This document shows positions 37,316 to 49,902 of a stretch of DNA of 64,000 nt, piece by piece. The translations under genes were made by a program, and so were the position numbers. The number at the start of each line of letters is the position of its first letter. Position 1 is the first letter of the stretch. The stretch is from positions 743,501-807,500 of the forward strand of contig JAVYIG010000094.1 in NCBI GenBank assembly GCA_035222895.1, in the 5' to 3' direction. The DNA comes from Strongylocentrotus droebachiensis (Eukaryota; Echinodermata; Echinoidea; Camarodonta; Strongylocentrotidae). The notes under the pieces are model-generated. The model made no database searches. It worked only from the letters and a program-made list of their open reading frames with translations, and had not been told where the DNA came from.

Positions 37316-38570
37316 CAAATTAGACCGAATTCTATCGATTCAACACTGCTTGTTCTACACCCTTGCTCGTGCCTTTACATGTCTTAAAACAAGTCACGTG
37401 ATGACTTGTTATCACACGAGTCAATCAATATTCGTTCCGCCATTATTAAAAAACAAATCTCGCACTTGTCTCTAGACGAGATCTTGTCCTCATCCTGATT
37501 AAGGAGGTCGTGACACCTGCTCCTCAGTCTGATTAATTGATTTCTGTGAATCTCTCAAACTTATTTTTTCCTTTCTGCAAATAAGTCATGGACATTAAGG
37601 GACTTAGTGGTTATATTGTATCAATTTGCTTGCAAAATTATCCGCCAGATGTTTCAGTAGTTAGATTTCGTTTGTCATGCTTAAGCGTTATCTTGCATTT
37701 AATAATGCGACTTTGAGGTTTAGAGAAAACCTGGAATTTTAATAATAGTTTTTCACATTTATACTTACTTGTTCCCATACAAGTACACACTTAAAGTACA
37801 TCTGAATATAGTTGTAAAATGATTGAGAAAAATACAATAGTAGCCATTTATGGTAAGGAGATGAATTTACAGTAATTGGCTTTGCAAGAAGAGCATTCAA
37901 CAAGCGCCTTAAAACTAATCTTACATGATTGTCCACATAAAACAGATTCTGGCTTTAATCACCCGGCCTCATTAAATATATCCTTCATACTAGTTTTCTC
38001 TGCTATATATTAATCTCTCATGTCTAATGTACCGTCCATAGAGTACATCAATGTAGTCTACTTGAGATGTGAAGTTTTCCGGTGGATAACGATTTATTAC
38101 CTTGGGAGTCTTTTGCCCAGCTTGAACTAGTATCGAATCATCGGTCAGATTTGTTTCGTTGTTAGAAAATATAATGCTCAATTAACAGCTGATTAATAAT
38201 CACACACACACACAAACACAAAATACATTCACAAAACACACTCACAAAATCATACACAAAGATCGTATAGACACATTTTTATTTTAAATTTGACCTTATA
38301 ATAAATAATAAGACTTTTCTTTTCAGACGCCATCCTAGTCAAGCATCGCTTATGATAGTGGTCTTCTGCACTTTTTTTCACAGATAGTTCGGATAATACT
38401 TTAAATTTATAATGATATGTTAAAGAAATATTGAGTTTCGTTATTATATGTTTATATGTTAATTACATATGGACATGAAGTTATTATTGTATGTATATTT
38501 GTTATTTTTATGCTCTTTGTTATTCAGTTATCGTTTTTTGGAAAACTGCAGAAATAAAATCGAATAAAAA
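37316..38570. other. Intergenic stretch; (CA)n run and a possible polyadenylated end
   Basis: A CACA-rich run lies at about 38192-38262. Sequence rich in TTATTTG and TTTTTATG words ends in AATAAAATCGAATA followed by nine A at about 38553-38576. That looks like the 3' end of a retroposed or transcribed sequence on the plus strand. No coding part was identified upstream. Confidence 0.3.
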
Positions 38571-39589
38571 AAAATCCCCAGTGTCCAGAAACCACCTATG
38601 AACATTTGCATGTGCATTGTTTACAATATGCCTTATATCCGTGTTAAAAGAACAATTTACTTTGTATGTAAAGCGAGACATTTCAATTTTCAAATACAAT
38701 TTTCACGTTGTTTCTTTAACTTTTGACTAATATCTTTGATTGTAAATGTTTAACCAGAACCCAACTTTATCTGTCATAGGAAAGAGGCTCATGGGGCTTA
38801 GTAGCAAATACCGAGTAACTGCTCTTTTTTTATATACAAAATCATATGAAGTAACAATGATTATGATTAGTATGTGAGCACCACCATTACATTGCTGCAT
38901 TGAGGTTATGCCCTAGAAGACTATAGCATAGTTGCACGACGGACCCCTTTAAAAACATTTCCAAATTTAAAGGAGTGTTGCAAAGTCGTCCATTTCTGAC
39001 AGTGTCTGACAAAAATAAAGGATATTTGCTCAGTATCAGTTTCTTAAAAATTTCAGAATCCTAGATCGAAGGATGTTTCAAAAGTGAGAGGAAGTTTGAC
39101 AATGCACGCATGCGAGGTTGAAGGAAGTGGTCATTTTGAACCATTGGCAAATTTGCTTCGAGTCAAGAATTAAAAACCGCGTTGTTGACTGCAAAGTGTA
39201 TCAATACCGACCAACCAAGAGAGATCACAGTGCTCTAAAGGGCCAGGCTTGATATTGAGTTTTTCATCGTCAGTGGTATATGTATATAGAGCAGTGCATA
39301 TCACTAATGCACGAGCTAAAAACATGTATTATTTGTTTCATAAGATGGGCCTACAATATGGGTATCAAATCGAGAAATTTGCGTTTGTTTTCACCAAAAT
39401 GCACTCCCCGTGCATATGGTAAAAATGAATGCACGCACACGTGATCCATTTCTTCTCTTCTTCTTCTTCCATTTCGATGCATCTCATTGGCTACATTATT
39501 GAACCAATTTCATAAAAATCCTATTAATTAACTGATTGCTCGTTGCGTTACAAAATAATAATTCAACACGGGAACGCGGTTGTACATTT

Positions 39590-39890
39590 TACTAGTTTAC
39601 AGTTAGCACATTACCCACATGACCCGAATATCCACAGATCTTCAAAACATGAAGAGGTCCCAAATTGTACATTTCGAAATAAACACTCCTACAGCGACAG
39701 AGGTGCTACATAAATAGCCTTTGTTTCCCCCTTTTCACAGAATCCTTCCACATGTGTATCATGGAGTGCACTGCTTGTGCATAAAGGAATAATGGTTACA
39801 TAACTTTCTTGAGCACGATTTTGTCTCCGTGTATTTCACAATTTGGTCTGCAATGACCTTTATCTGCTCAAGCTCAGTATATGAACTGGC
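39590..39890. repeat. Dispersed repeat D1, copy B
   Basis: Colinear partner of 5505-5800, with ATATCCACAGATCTTC, AAGAGGTCCCA, GTTACATAACTTTC, GAGCACG, and TGACCTTTATCTGC in that order. The two lie about 34 kb apart in the same orientation. Confidence 0.5.
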
Positions 39891-40115
39891 TTATTCTGTA
39901 CTAGTAGACCACTGTGATGCCAATACAAACAATCAATAACTTCGCTCCAATAGTGACCAATCAATGAATACGGGTATTTATACCGCAGACACCTTCCCTT
40001 CCATTAAAAAGTTAAATTGAATATCATCATCGGCCTTCTCTCTGTGTGTGCCTAGATTGACGCCATCAATGCGATGGTTAATAGCAACTTAGAAATTCTT
40101 CCAAGACACCGCCAT

Positions 40116-40245
40116 GGGCCCCGGTTACATCGACTGTTACGAGACCGACTCCGGAAAGGACACGATAAAACATTACCCATAATGGTCAATGCTCGGTCAA
40201 AATGTAATCGGTATGGATTGGGGTTGTCGGTGTGACTGAGGTATT
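40116..40245. mobile_element. Fragment of the GTCGGTGTGA-ended family, copy 2
   Basis: The right side ends GGGTTGTCGGTGTGACTGAG, matching the ends at 11060 and 47961. The interior holds GAGACCGACTCCGG and TGCTCGGTCAAAATG. The left end is degenerate (TTACATCGACTGTTACGAGA). This is a short, possibly internally deleted copy. Confidence 0.45.
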
Positions 40246-40339
40246 CTTGCTTTGATCGTCGCTTGAAGGCTTTGAAATCAGGTTACATAGGTGCCTCTTA
40301 AAAATGAGAATATTGATGTTTATACTCGCGGGGAGGTGG

Positions 40340-40443
40340 AATGAGAGAGAGAGAGTGAAAGAGAGAGAGAGAGAAAGAGAGGGAGGAGAAGAAGAAGAAG
40401 AAGAAGAAGAAGAAGAAGAAGAAGAAGAAGAAGAAGAAGAAAA
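40340..40443. repeat. (GA)n followed by (GAA)n microsatellite
   Basis: GAGAGA runs at about 40343-40390 lead into about 17 perfect GAA triplets (roughly 40388-40441). The purine strand is the plus strand; a (GAA)n block of this length can form triplex DNA. The poly-Phe minus frame is an artefact. Confidence 0.95.
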
Positions 40444-43400
40444 GAGTCACGTTTGCCTTACCTTCACATGAGATTCTCATTAGTAACCTTACAAATAATT
40501 GAATTACACACAGTTCCTAATACTTCATGTTAAATATCAAATCTATAGTGAAAGAAACATAAGATGGCAGCCATACAATCGCAAGATTGCAATTAGCAGA
40601 GAGATTGGAAAACTACTTACGTGTAGGAATCTTGAATATACAACCACACAAAAAAACAATTTAGGTACTTCGAGGCAGCATTTCCCCCATGAATTACCCG
40701 TTATATCATTTAATTCATCTTCTGATTATTTTTAAACTCAAATAACATGCAATAATAAACGCAATGCGAGGGAATAGCGCAAAATTAATGAATGGCCCCG
40801 GGTTGATAAAGAACATCCATTCCAAACGATTCAACCTCTCTGATGTTTCAAGAAGTGGGATATAATGTAAGGGATGTACCCTAACATGCAATGTAAATAT
40901 TTGGAAAAATTAAAATGCTTAATTTTGCCACTGAAGCTAAGTTCTGACACGATTTCTCTCGCCTAGCTTATTACCTATCTAGGTTAAACTTACATGGAAA
41001 CGGATTCAAGAATCATTAGGCATAACATAGACGGGTGCCTAGAGGCAAGCGCAAGATGTTGAAGGAGAAAGGTATGAATGAATGAATGAAAACAAATGTC
41101 ATCCATATATCTAGGACCTGGGTTGTACTTAGTTACTGTTGACATTGCCACTCTCCTGATCTTATTGAAATTCCGATGAGTGTTGTATGAATATACTGCA
41201 CATGTCATTGGCAGCCCTGTTATTAGCATTGTGTGACATGAAAAGCCCCCTACATTTTGTATCATTAAGAAAAAACTCACGAGATTTAATTAAAGTTTGC
41301 TCCGGAAACGTTGAAAAGACTCGTAAAATTGGCCTTGAGTTATGAAGCTACAGTATTTGTGATCTCGTGTAAGTCACAAGTATGTCTGTTTTGTTTTTCT
41401 TCTTCTTTCATCTTTTTCCTTTTCTGTTATGTCCTATTTTCTTTCTCTCTGTATGCACAAAAAGGATAATAATTTTATACCTGATCCTAAATCATTTATT
41501 AAGTTTTTCGTCAACTGCCTTTTTGTAACTTTGATTTTAAATTTGTTATGTACGTTGATTTACAGTCCGCTTAGAGATTACCTTTATATAGTTAGTATTA
41601 TTAATTTGGCCATCTACAGATGTCTACAAAAATACATCAAAGGTGACTTTCGTGCTCCTTATACCATGTATATACTTGATATATTTGTGCATTTTAGCTA
41701 TTTCTGGAAATATTTTAATTAACTTTCTCTGTAGCTATACACCTTCGCCTGACTAAAGTTTCCAATTTTAATCACTTCTCTGTGCTCCATATATATCTTC
41801 TTTTTATTGATTCCAAGGTATGAAAGCAATACTTTCCAATAATGTCCTAGAAACGGAGGGTATATTGCCATGGTTCACTTCAGACATTTTCAAAAGCACT
41901 CGACTTTCAGCATTCTCGACTGAGCGGAGCATCGAGTATGTTCTTCAGCTTCACCAAAGAGTGTATCTATTTCCGTGTGTTTTCCGAAAACCACTTTGAG
42001 AAATAATAAATGGGTTTCTAGCACTCATGTCTAGCACACTTCTGAAGATTCGAAATAGGGGCGTGCAAGAAGTACCCCTTTTTATCTCGTCAGTATAAAT
42101 CTGAAAGTTTTGTATAGTTTGAGCGGGAGAGTGGTAATCTGTTTCTATCGTACTGGAGGAGTGGGTTGACAGTATTAATCAGGTTATTCTGACATTAACA
42201 ATCAGGTTTTTATCGTCGCGCTGGTGGAGATCGTGGAGGAACTCCACGGCAATGGATGATGGTTCTGATTGCTTTCAAGGGCCAATTGATATACTTTGAG
42301 ACTGTATAGATTTACAAGAAGCAACGCAAAACAATCCACTTCCTCCATCTCTTTATCTGTTTTTATCCTTTGAATGTGTGTGTGTGTATGTTTTTTTCTT
42401 TATGATTTCCTGCCCTGTGTTTTCTAAAGTATCTGTTCATCATAATCATTGTCGATGGATATTTCTGTCCCACCTCATTTCTATTTCCGTATTTTAATGT
42501 ACATATTTTGCATTTATTTATTACTATCTGTCTTACGTTTTAGATTTAATGTTGATCACTAACTGTTTAATATATAGCTGTCGCCTCAACTACGACTTTT
42601 TCCTACTCTTTCTATCTTTCTCGTTCATCGCTGTTTGTTATGATCGAACTTTTTATATATATTCATGCATATTAAAGTTAAAGCTAATTCTTAGCAGCAA
42701 CAAAAACAAATTATGGAACATCTACATGCAAAATGTTCAACAGAAAATGCTACTAACCGGCCTTATGTTATGGGCTAGATGGGATTGATTGCAAGGTGGT
42801 GTAATTCGCCTAGTTGACATACAAATAAAATACTTCAAAGCGGGAGATACATGTAACTATAAGGAGAACATTATGTTCCATGAGCCGATATTTCAAACAA
42901 AAATTAAAAAGCAATCCCTCCAGATTAGGAAAGTCAAAGATGATAAAGATAGGCTTAAAGTATCAACCGAATTGTAATATTATGTACCATTTGATTTTTC
43001 AGTGTGAAAGCCGTGAACACAAACAACTAAGCTCAAATGCACGTCAGGAACTTCAGACCACACTGTGACACTTTAACCCTCTTTTCCATTAATTGTTTAG
43101 TTGTATTTAAGTTTTTCGTCTTATTTACTTGGTTCACTTTTGTTTGGTCGGTTCTTCGTGTGTTTCATCAGCATCTATCATTGTACCTTACCCCGTAGTT
43201 CTCTGTATTGCTTTGTTTTGTTTGGGTCTGTTTTACTGGAAATTTACACTTAGTCTATAAAAGGTGCAAAATGCTCCTAAACAGAGGTTCCTTAAATCTT
43301 CTTACAGTGTTTTAAAGAGTCGTCGATGTCAATACATTTATTTCACGGGAGACGGAGGGTGTCATTATATGGCGAGGTGCCGTGGCTTTAATTACCGTTC

Positions 43401-45329
43401 GTGCGGTAAAAGGCGATAAGAACACTCTCGCACTATAATTGAATGTATAAATCAAGGATGTTTATTAGAAAGGGTTGGCAGGTTGTAAGTTTATGGTCTC
43501 TTACGCGATTATAAATCTGTGTGATCTTTGTACGACCACTCTAGCCAATCATGGAATGGGGCATGTTTGTCGCCCTTAATAAAAATTCCACCCCATCCTC
43601 CTCAAAGGAGACGACAGATATTTGACTTTTCCCTTTAGGCTAAACATTATATTTAAACATTTTCTCCAGTTTCTTTTACGCCCCTTTTTCAATAAAAAAA
43701 CTCTGATGTCACATGACTAAAAAGCATTGAATCGTGTGCTCATACGATGGATTTGAGATCCAGTTTTAGTTTATGCATGTCAACAATAACATAATTTAGT
43801 ACTCTACATGAAATGTAAGCTTCCATAAATCACACAAATTCTAATTTCGTCATGTCATTGATTTGAATTTAATAATAATACATTTTTGTTTAGGCGGTGG
43901 GACACCGTGAGGAATGTCATTCAGATTGTGTCTTGATTGTCGGCAGCATAAGTTGCATCTAGTCATATCCTTTCTAATATTAATAATGACTTTATAATAT
44001 TCTTGTTATTTTTGTATCATGTTTCATTAAAGCGCTCAAGCCGCTCATGTCTGTCAGACTCGACATTCTTGGCGCTACATATTACTACCCGGCTTCATCC
44101 TGGCCGCAATTAATGCGTCTAGCCTGTCCGGTGTCAATCTACCTCACCTGGGTCGAGTACGGCAAATATAGATTAATGCTTTGCCGAAAGACAGTCCGAT
44201 GGTTATCCACTAGACACGAACTCCTCCATAATTATGTAGAACAGACGACCCTAATTTGCAAACTCGTCTCTCTTGCATCAGTTTGAAATATAAATCAGAA
44301 TATGTTATTGCTACCAAATATGGTAAAACAAGTAACATTTTGGAAAGTTTGTATTTGCTCATAAACCTTTACTTTGCATAATCATTATAAATACGTTTTT
44401 GATTACTCAATACAAAAAGTAGAAAATGAACTCCTCTATTATCAACACCCTACATTTTTTGTATTGGAGTTTAAGTTTGAATGGTGTACAGACGAAATCT
44501 TCTATTTACTTACACGAACGCATTGACCCTTAACGATATGCGTGACCTAAATACCAATCTTTGATGACCAACTGCGATAAGATTAAGGTATTACTTTGGA
44601 ATGAGCGGGTTAAGTTTGAACACACGTCGAGAATATCATCTTCACACTTGTCGAAATTAATTACGATTCAACAGATCGCTGGGAGCAGTTGTCTTTGACC
44701 CAATTGGGCACGTCATGAATATAGGTTAGAGTTTTAAAGGTTCTGTTTTTGTAGGGAAGTCCATATCCCTTTAAAAAAAGATAATGTTTTTTTCTCGTCC
44801 ATAAGGGAGCGGGGGAGGGGGTGGGCTGACACACGTCACCTGAATAATATTTGTTCAATATCTAAATCGAGGGGGAAAATATCACTTTTTGGGGGTAAAT
44901 ATATAGTTTCGTCATCAAAACATAATGTAAATATCCAAATCAATTATGAGGGGGCACATGTCCGAAACCTAACCCTATTTTTCAAATTCCTCCAAGGTTT
45001 CACATTAATGAAAACATCCTGACGAAAGGATGACATTCAGAGATTATATTCTATTGATTCATGTTTGTTTTTTAATGAAGGTACATAAATATCAGGAATA
45101 AGTAGGTTTTGACTCTATCAACCATGTACATACAGATGAAATGATGAAAGCGTTCAAAATAAGACTTAGGAGTTATAAGTGGTCGGTATTTGTTCATGTA
45201 ATCAAAGTTCGAGTAGCAATTACTCCCGTGTTGGTTTGGGGGAATTTACGAGAAAAGGCTAGTTATCTATACCAGATATGAACATACTGTTAATAAACAG
45301 AAGACAGTGATGAAAGTAGTATCATAACT
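40444..45329. other. Intergenic stretch without recognised genes
   Basis: Nearly 5 kb of AT-rich DNA. A (GAAT)n run lies at 41085-41100. A good-looking splice acceptor (TTTGATTTTTCAG, ending 43002) precedes a 21-codon frame to a stop at 43066-43068, but nothing upstream links to it. A GC hairpin (GGAGCCCGGAGGCTCC) lies just beyond the block near 45887. No gene is called. Confidence 0.35.
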
Positions 45330-45695
45330 CTATTCCCCTCTCTTCTCTCCCTCTCTTACTTACTCACGTCCTTCCTAACCCATCCCCTTCTCTCTCTCTT
45401 ATTCTCTCTCTTGCTCTCTCTCTCTCTTCCTCTCACTCACATCTTTCCTTTCTCTTTTTTCTTTCTCTCTCTCCCTCTATACCTGTCTCTCTCTCTCTCT
45501 CTCTCTCTCTTTTCCTCTCGTTCACATCTTTTCTCTCTTTCTCTCTCTCTCTATCTCCCCCCCCCCTTCCCAGTTATCCCCACCCCATTCTCTATTCTCC
45601 CTCTCCAGCTCTCTCACCATCTCTTTCTCAATATCTCCCACTATCTCATTCCTTTTATATTTTTGTTTCCTTTTCGTTTCTTTCCCCCTCTTCTC
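45330..45695. repeat. Long (CT)n-rich pyrimidine tract
   Basis: About 360 bp of mixed CT with pure (TC)n cores near 45410 and 45485-45512 and a run of about 9 C near 45557. Confidence 0.9.
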
Positions 45696-46990
45696 CCTTT
45701 TATTTTGCATAAACATCATTATTACGAGGTTAATGACTCCATGGATGATTTCAAACATAGCATGGCAACCAATTGAAACGACTAAGTTGCAAAGAAAAAT
45801 AACGTTTGTGATGAATTCATTCGCACGATTACTTTAGAATCCCTGTCATTTGTCAAGATTGTAATATGTCAGACATGTTTATGCCGGAGCCCGGAGGCTC
45901 CGATCTGTTTCTATAAAAATAAAATTGTTTCATTAAAAAGGAAAAGAAAGTGTGCTAAATTCATAATCCGATTAGCACATTATGATAGATCTGATGGATT
46001 CTTATAAGATGACTGCTGACATCTTGGAATAATTGTTTTATTCGGTGAAACCTCAGAAACCCCAGAACTTTCGACTTCGTGAATATATTTTTCTGTCCAG
46101 GCATGTAATCATTGTTTTTACGATGTGGTATCACGACTGATATTTAAAAATATATATATTTTATCAACGAAGATAATTAAAAGCGTGGTTGATGGTTGCA
46201 TAATCGTAAACAAATTGCAACATTTTACCTCATTCACAATAAAGCGTAGGTCAGATATAAAGCGGGAAACCGCGGCCCATGATTGTTACGACGTACGTGT
46301 AATACGCTTTGAAATTGTTAACGTGTAACGCAGAGCTAAACTAAACACGTATACATGTATACAGGATCTTTGTTGCGCGCAGTTGCCATTTATCCTCGTA
46401 AACAAAAACACGGCGGATTGTTTTGTATGCGGTTTACCGCGTTAGATCTGAACGAGCCCAAAACGTTTTCAACCGCTACTCTACCGTTTCATCTTTTGTT
46501 CCCCTCATCTATATTCCATTCTCACTTCGCTGTCTGTTTTACCTTTCCAATTTCCATTTTCTTGCTAACATCAGTTAGCCCTTGCTGCTTCTCGCATTTC
46601 TGCGGTCGCGGGTAACAGCATCGCGCGAAGCTTTAATTTGAAAGTTGTTCTTGAAATAGCTCATAAACCAGTTCACCAGGAACACCTGCTTATGCAAATT
46701 AGTGAATCAATTCATCAAAAGTCAATCCGAGTTTCAGCGATTAGCAAGGCCAGGTGGTGTTTTGGCGACTCGGTAATATGATTGAAACTGGCTGTTCCTT
46801 CACGCGTCTAAGCTTGTGGCACGTTTTGGCTGACCAACTTTTTTTTCCCGGGTTCTGTTTGTTTTTTACCGCTACCAATTCATCAATTTGTTTTTGCTTA
46901 TTGCAATCGGAAGTGACAATGAATTGCTTGAGGTAAATTTAAGCGAGCTCTCGTTGCTCTTTGGGAAATTCAAACCACCAACTAATACCT

Positions 46991-47976
46991 ACCTCACACC
47001 ATAACCAGAACCGACCATAAAACGACAAAATATGCGCCCATCGGGGTTGTGTCGCCAGCGGTTGGTTTGCTGTCAGTTTTCAGTCGGTCCGTTATCGGGG
47101 TTGTCGGCCTTTTGTCGGTTTTTTGTCGGCTTCCAGAAATTATCGGGTTGTGATCTTTAAAACATGCTCAAGAGATCCTTCTCCGAATTAATTGGGAACT
47201 GGTCGGGGACTACTCGGGGACCCTTCCAGGAGAGGGGGGACCATTTAGAATACATTCGGCCTGGCTTCGAACCTAAACATCGGGATTAGATTAGTGTGAA
47301 TACCAGGGCGAATCTGGTTCAAGTCTTCCAAACCCTCTCCGGATCAAAAGTGATGAGAATCTTCCAGTCGATGCTATATAGCTATGGAACAAGAAGAAGA
47401 AACGACAAGCGAAGAATCCAAGCCAGTCCATAGGCTCCCCGAGAAATGAAAGGGAAGACTGCCAAGGATGGAGCGGTTCTTTGCGATGCTGGCCGTGAGC
47501 GGCCTGAACTACCAAACTACACCGGAACTACCAAAGCCACAGAAATCTACCAAACAGTGATTACTATGATAATTATTTTTTGTTTTAATCTTACAAGAAA
47601 TCACTGCCATTCGCACTTGATGATGGCTATCGCATGGAAATATTGCAATGGGGTCTACAGGCTGTGGCCGCGGCGTAGGGATACTGGAGGGGCACATGGA
47701 AAGGAAGAAAATACCACTCCTCTCAGACCCTCCCATACCACTCCCTTACATGGCTCCCTTGCTCCATCGCATGTTTATTCACGTAGCATGACCAAATACA
47801 CCAATGTACCGATTAAAAAGGCAGGATGCAATTGAGATGCGTACCTGGTCAGTTCAGTGTCGTCGCTTCGATGTCAGACCTGCCTCGGTTGCCGACATCG
47901 GTTCCGACAAAGCGAAATTTAAAAAAATTCCATCGGTCTGTTATCGTTCTTTTATTGGTATTGTCGGTGTGAAACC
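46991..47976. mobile_element. GTCGGTGTGA-ended family, copy 3 (about 1 kb, candidate)
   Basis: The left end ACCTCACACCATAACCAGAA followed by CCGAC is inverse to the right end TTATTGGTATTGTCGGTGTG followed by AAACC. A block at 47041-47136 is packed with GTCGG and GTTGTCGG words. The right subterminal region has the inverse (GCCGACATCGG, TTCCGACAAAG). The middle (47180-47830) holds unique, GC-richer sequence with a 129-codon plus frame and an opposed 75-codon frame, neither recognisable. The pairing of these two ends into one element is inferred. Confidence 0.45.
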
Positions 47977-48824
47977 TTCATACACACATACCGCTTTTCC
48001 GAGGAGCGAACCTACAATGTCAATACATTCGTTGTTATAGATTTACCATGGAATAAAGTATGCAAATGACAGATTATATCATTTGGATTTGAGTATATAA
48101 ATTAAAACGCAGTTGTTTGGCAAGATAATTAAAACTAGGAAACCTAACGTTGAAATGCATCATCGCTCAAACAAATGATAGCAACATAAACAATAAACTC
48201 GACGAACCCGGCAAAAAAAGATTGTGAACTCATAATTTATCGATGATGAGTCTCTTCTTACTAAATTAGCATTTGTTTAGCCTGTTATGACATAAAAGCG
48301 TGTTATCCTCCTTTTTATGATTATAAAAGATAATTAGGAATGTGAGAGATAACATCGACCAAACTTAAATTTTCAAAGATTATAATTCTCCAAAAAGCAA
48401 ATTATAAAAACAACCCCGCATGTAATGAAGTTTATCCTTATAGGAAAAGTACAGATCCAGCAACCGGCATTGACCTGGCATAAATGTCGGACGAACATTA
48501 GTTTTGTCTTTTTCGTAAATAGGTTTGTTTTGTTCATACCTAGGACTCTCTTGTGTATACTTGAATTGGTTATGATACTGAGAATTACTTTGATTGAGTT
48601 GCTGCCATTTTCCATGCCGGAGAGGCAACCAAATTGAGAAGCAACTTATACAAAATTTCTTGAAAGAGAAGAAAAAAAGCTGAACATGGCGAATTAGGCT
48701 TCTGTAGGTTAGAGCAGAATAGGCAGATGAGATTAAGGCAAAACAGGATCTGAAAGTCATTTCCTTTCTTGTTTTTGCACTTTGGTCACATGAGAGTAAT
48801 TAATCACTTGCTGACATTATTACT
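47977..48824. other. Intergenic stretch without recognised genes
   Basis: AT-rich. The overlapping 70-126 codon frames at 48373-48760 occupy several frames on both strands without a domain. Confidence 0.4.
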
Positions 48825-49165
48825 TGTCATCTCTTTCTCTGCCTGTATGTCTGTCTGTCCGTCTCTCTCTATGGGTCTCTCTCTTTGTGTTTAATGTCTA
48901 TCTCTCCTTCTCCCTACATTGTTCTATCTCTCTCTCTCTCCATATATGTGTATATCTCTCTCTCTCTCTCTCTATTTCTTTATCAGTGTATCTTGATCTA
49001 AATTAAGTTATCTCTATCCCAATCCAGCTATCAACAAATCTCTCTCTCTCTCTCTCTATCTCGCTCTCCCCCCCCCCTTATCTCTCTCTCTATCTCGCTC
49101 TCCCCCCCCCCCCTTATCTCTCTCTCTCTCTCTCTCTCTCTCCCTCTCAGATTTACCCCCTCTCC
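48825..49165. repeat. Compound (CT)n / poly-C tract with local duplication
   Basis: CT repeats over about 340 bp. Within it, a segment of about 37 bp (TATCTCTCTCTCTATCTCGC then TCTCCCCCCC) is present twice, at about 49043 and 49079, differing only in poly-C length. This is a recent slippage duplication. Confidence 0.9.
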
Positions 49166-49373
49166 TTTTCCTTCTTGGTCCTCTTTTTGTCACATTTTTT
49201 GTTCTTCAAATAATAATTATTATCTTTATTATATTTATTTTGGTTGAATTTCATTGCTTTTTCTTTTGTTTAATGGGGGTATAATAACAAGACTGCCTGT
49301 CCAATCAATAAAGAAACAAATAATACCAACCTCAGGCATTGCTTATAATGTACTTTCCAACACATGTGTTTAA

Positions 49374-49825
49374 AGGGATAGTCCACCCCAGAAATTTCTT
49401 TATACTGTCGAAATCTCCATAAAATTTCATGTAAAATGATTTCATTTATTTTTTAGAAAAGACAGGATTTAGCTGTAGAATCACAGTTGAAACATACGCA
49501 TTCTCCCTGTGATCGTCGTCACTGGGGATCGCCATTTTGTGAATTGACCCGTCGTGGTGTGACGTATCTTGCGAGCTGGCCGTTATTGTATTCTGATTGG
49601 TCGGTGAATTTGGACAGCATCTTACAGATCAATATTCCTGTACAAATTCACCGACCAATCAGAATACAATAACGGCCAGCTCGCAAGATATGTCACAATG
49701 CGTATGTTTCAACTGTGATTCTACAGCTAAATCCTGTCTTTTCTAAAAAATAAATGAAATCATTTTACATGAATTTTTTTGGAGATTTCGACAGTATAAA
49801 GCAATTTCTGGGGTGGACTATCCCT
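49374..49825. mobile_element. 452-bp palindromic element flanked by TTAA
   Basis: TTAA at 49370-49373 and 49826-49829 flanks arms starting AGGGATAGTCCACCCCAGAA. The arms pair over about 170-200 bp with few mismatches and converge on a short loop near 49610-49640. The left arm carries about 56 bp (near 49503-49558) absent from the right arm. The TTAA flanks fit piggyBac-type insertion; there is no coding capacity. The arms are similar enough to suggest fairly recent origin. Confidence 0.9.
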
Positions 49826-49902
49826 TTAACTTTATTCTACACCTACATTTTCAAAATGAATGCTTTCATACACATAATGTGCCTCAGTCTATCCCCGCTT
49901 AA

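Noticed and set aside
43003..43068. Possible terminal exon after a good splice acceptor
   Set aside because: Only 21 codons, no partner exon or donor could be linked, and the encoded peptide is not recognisable.
47446..47835. 129-codon GC-richer frame as a host exon
   Set aside because: It lies between ends of a GTCGG-family element, is opposed by another frame, and shows no domain.
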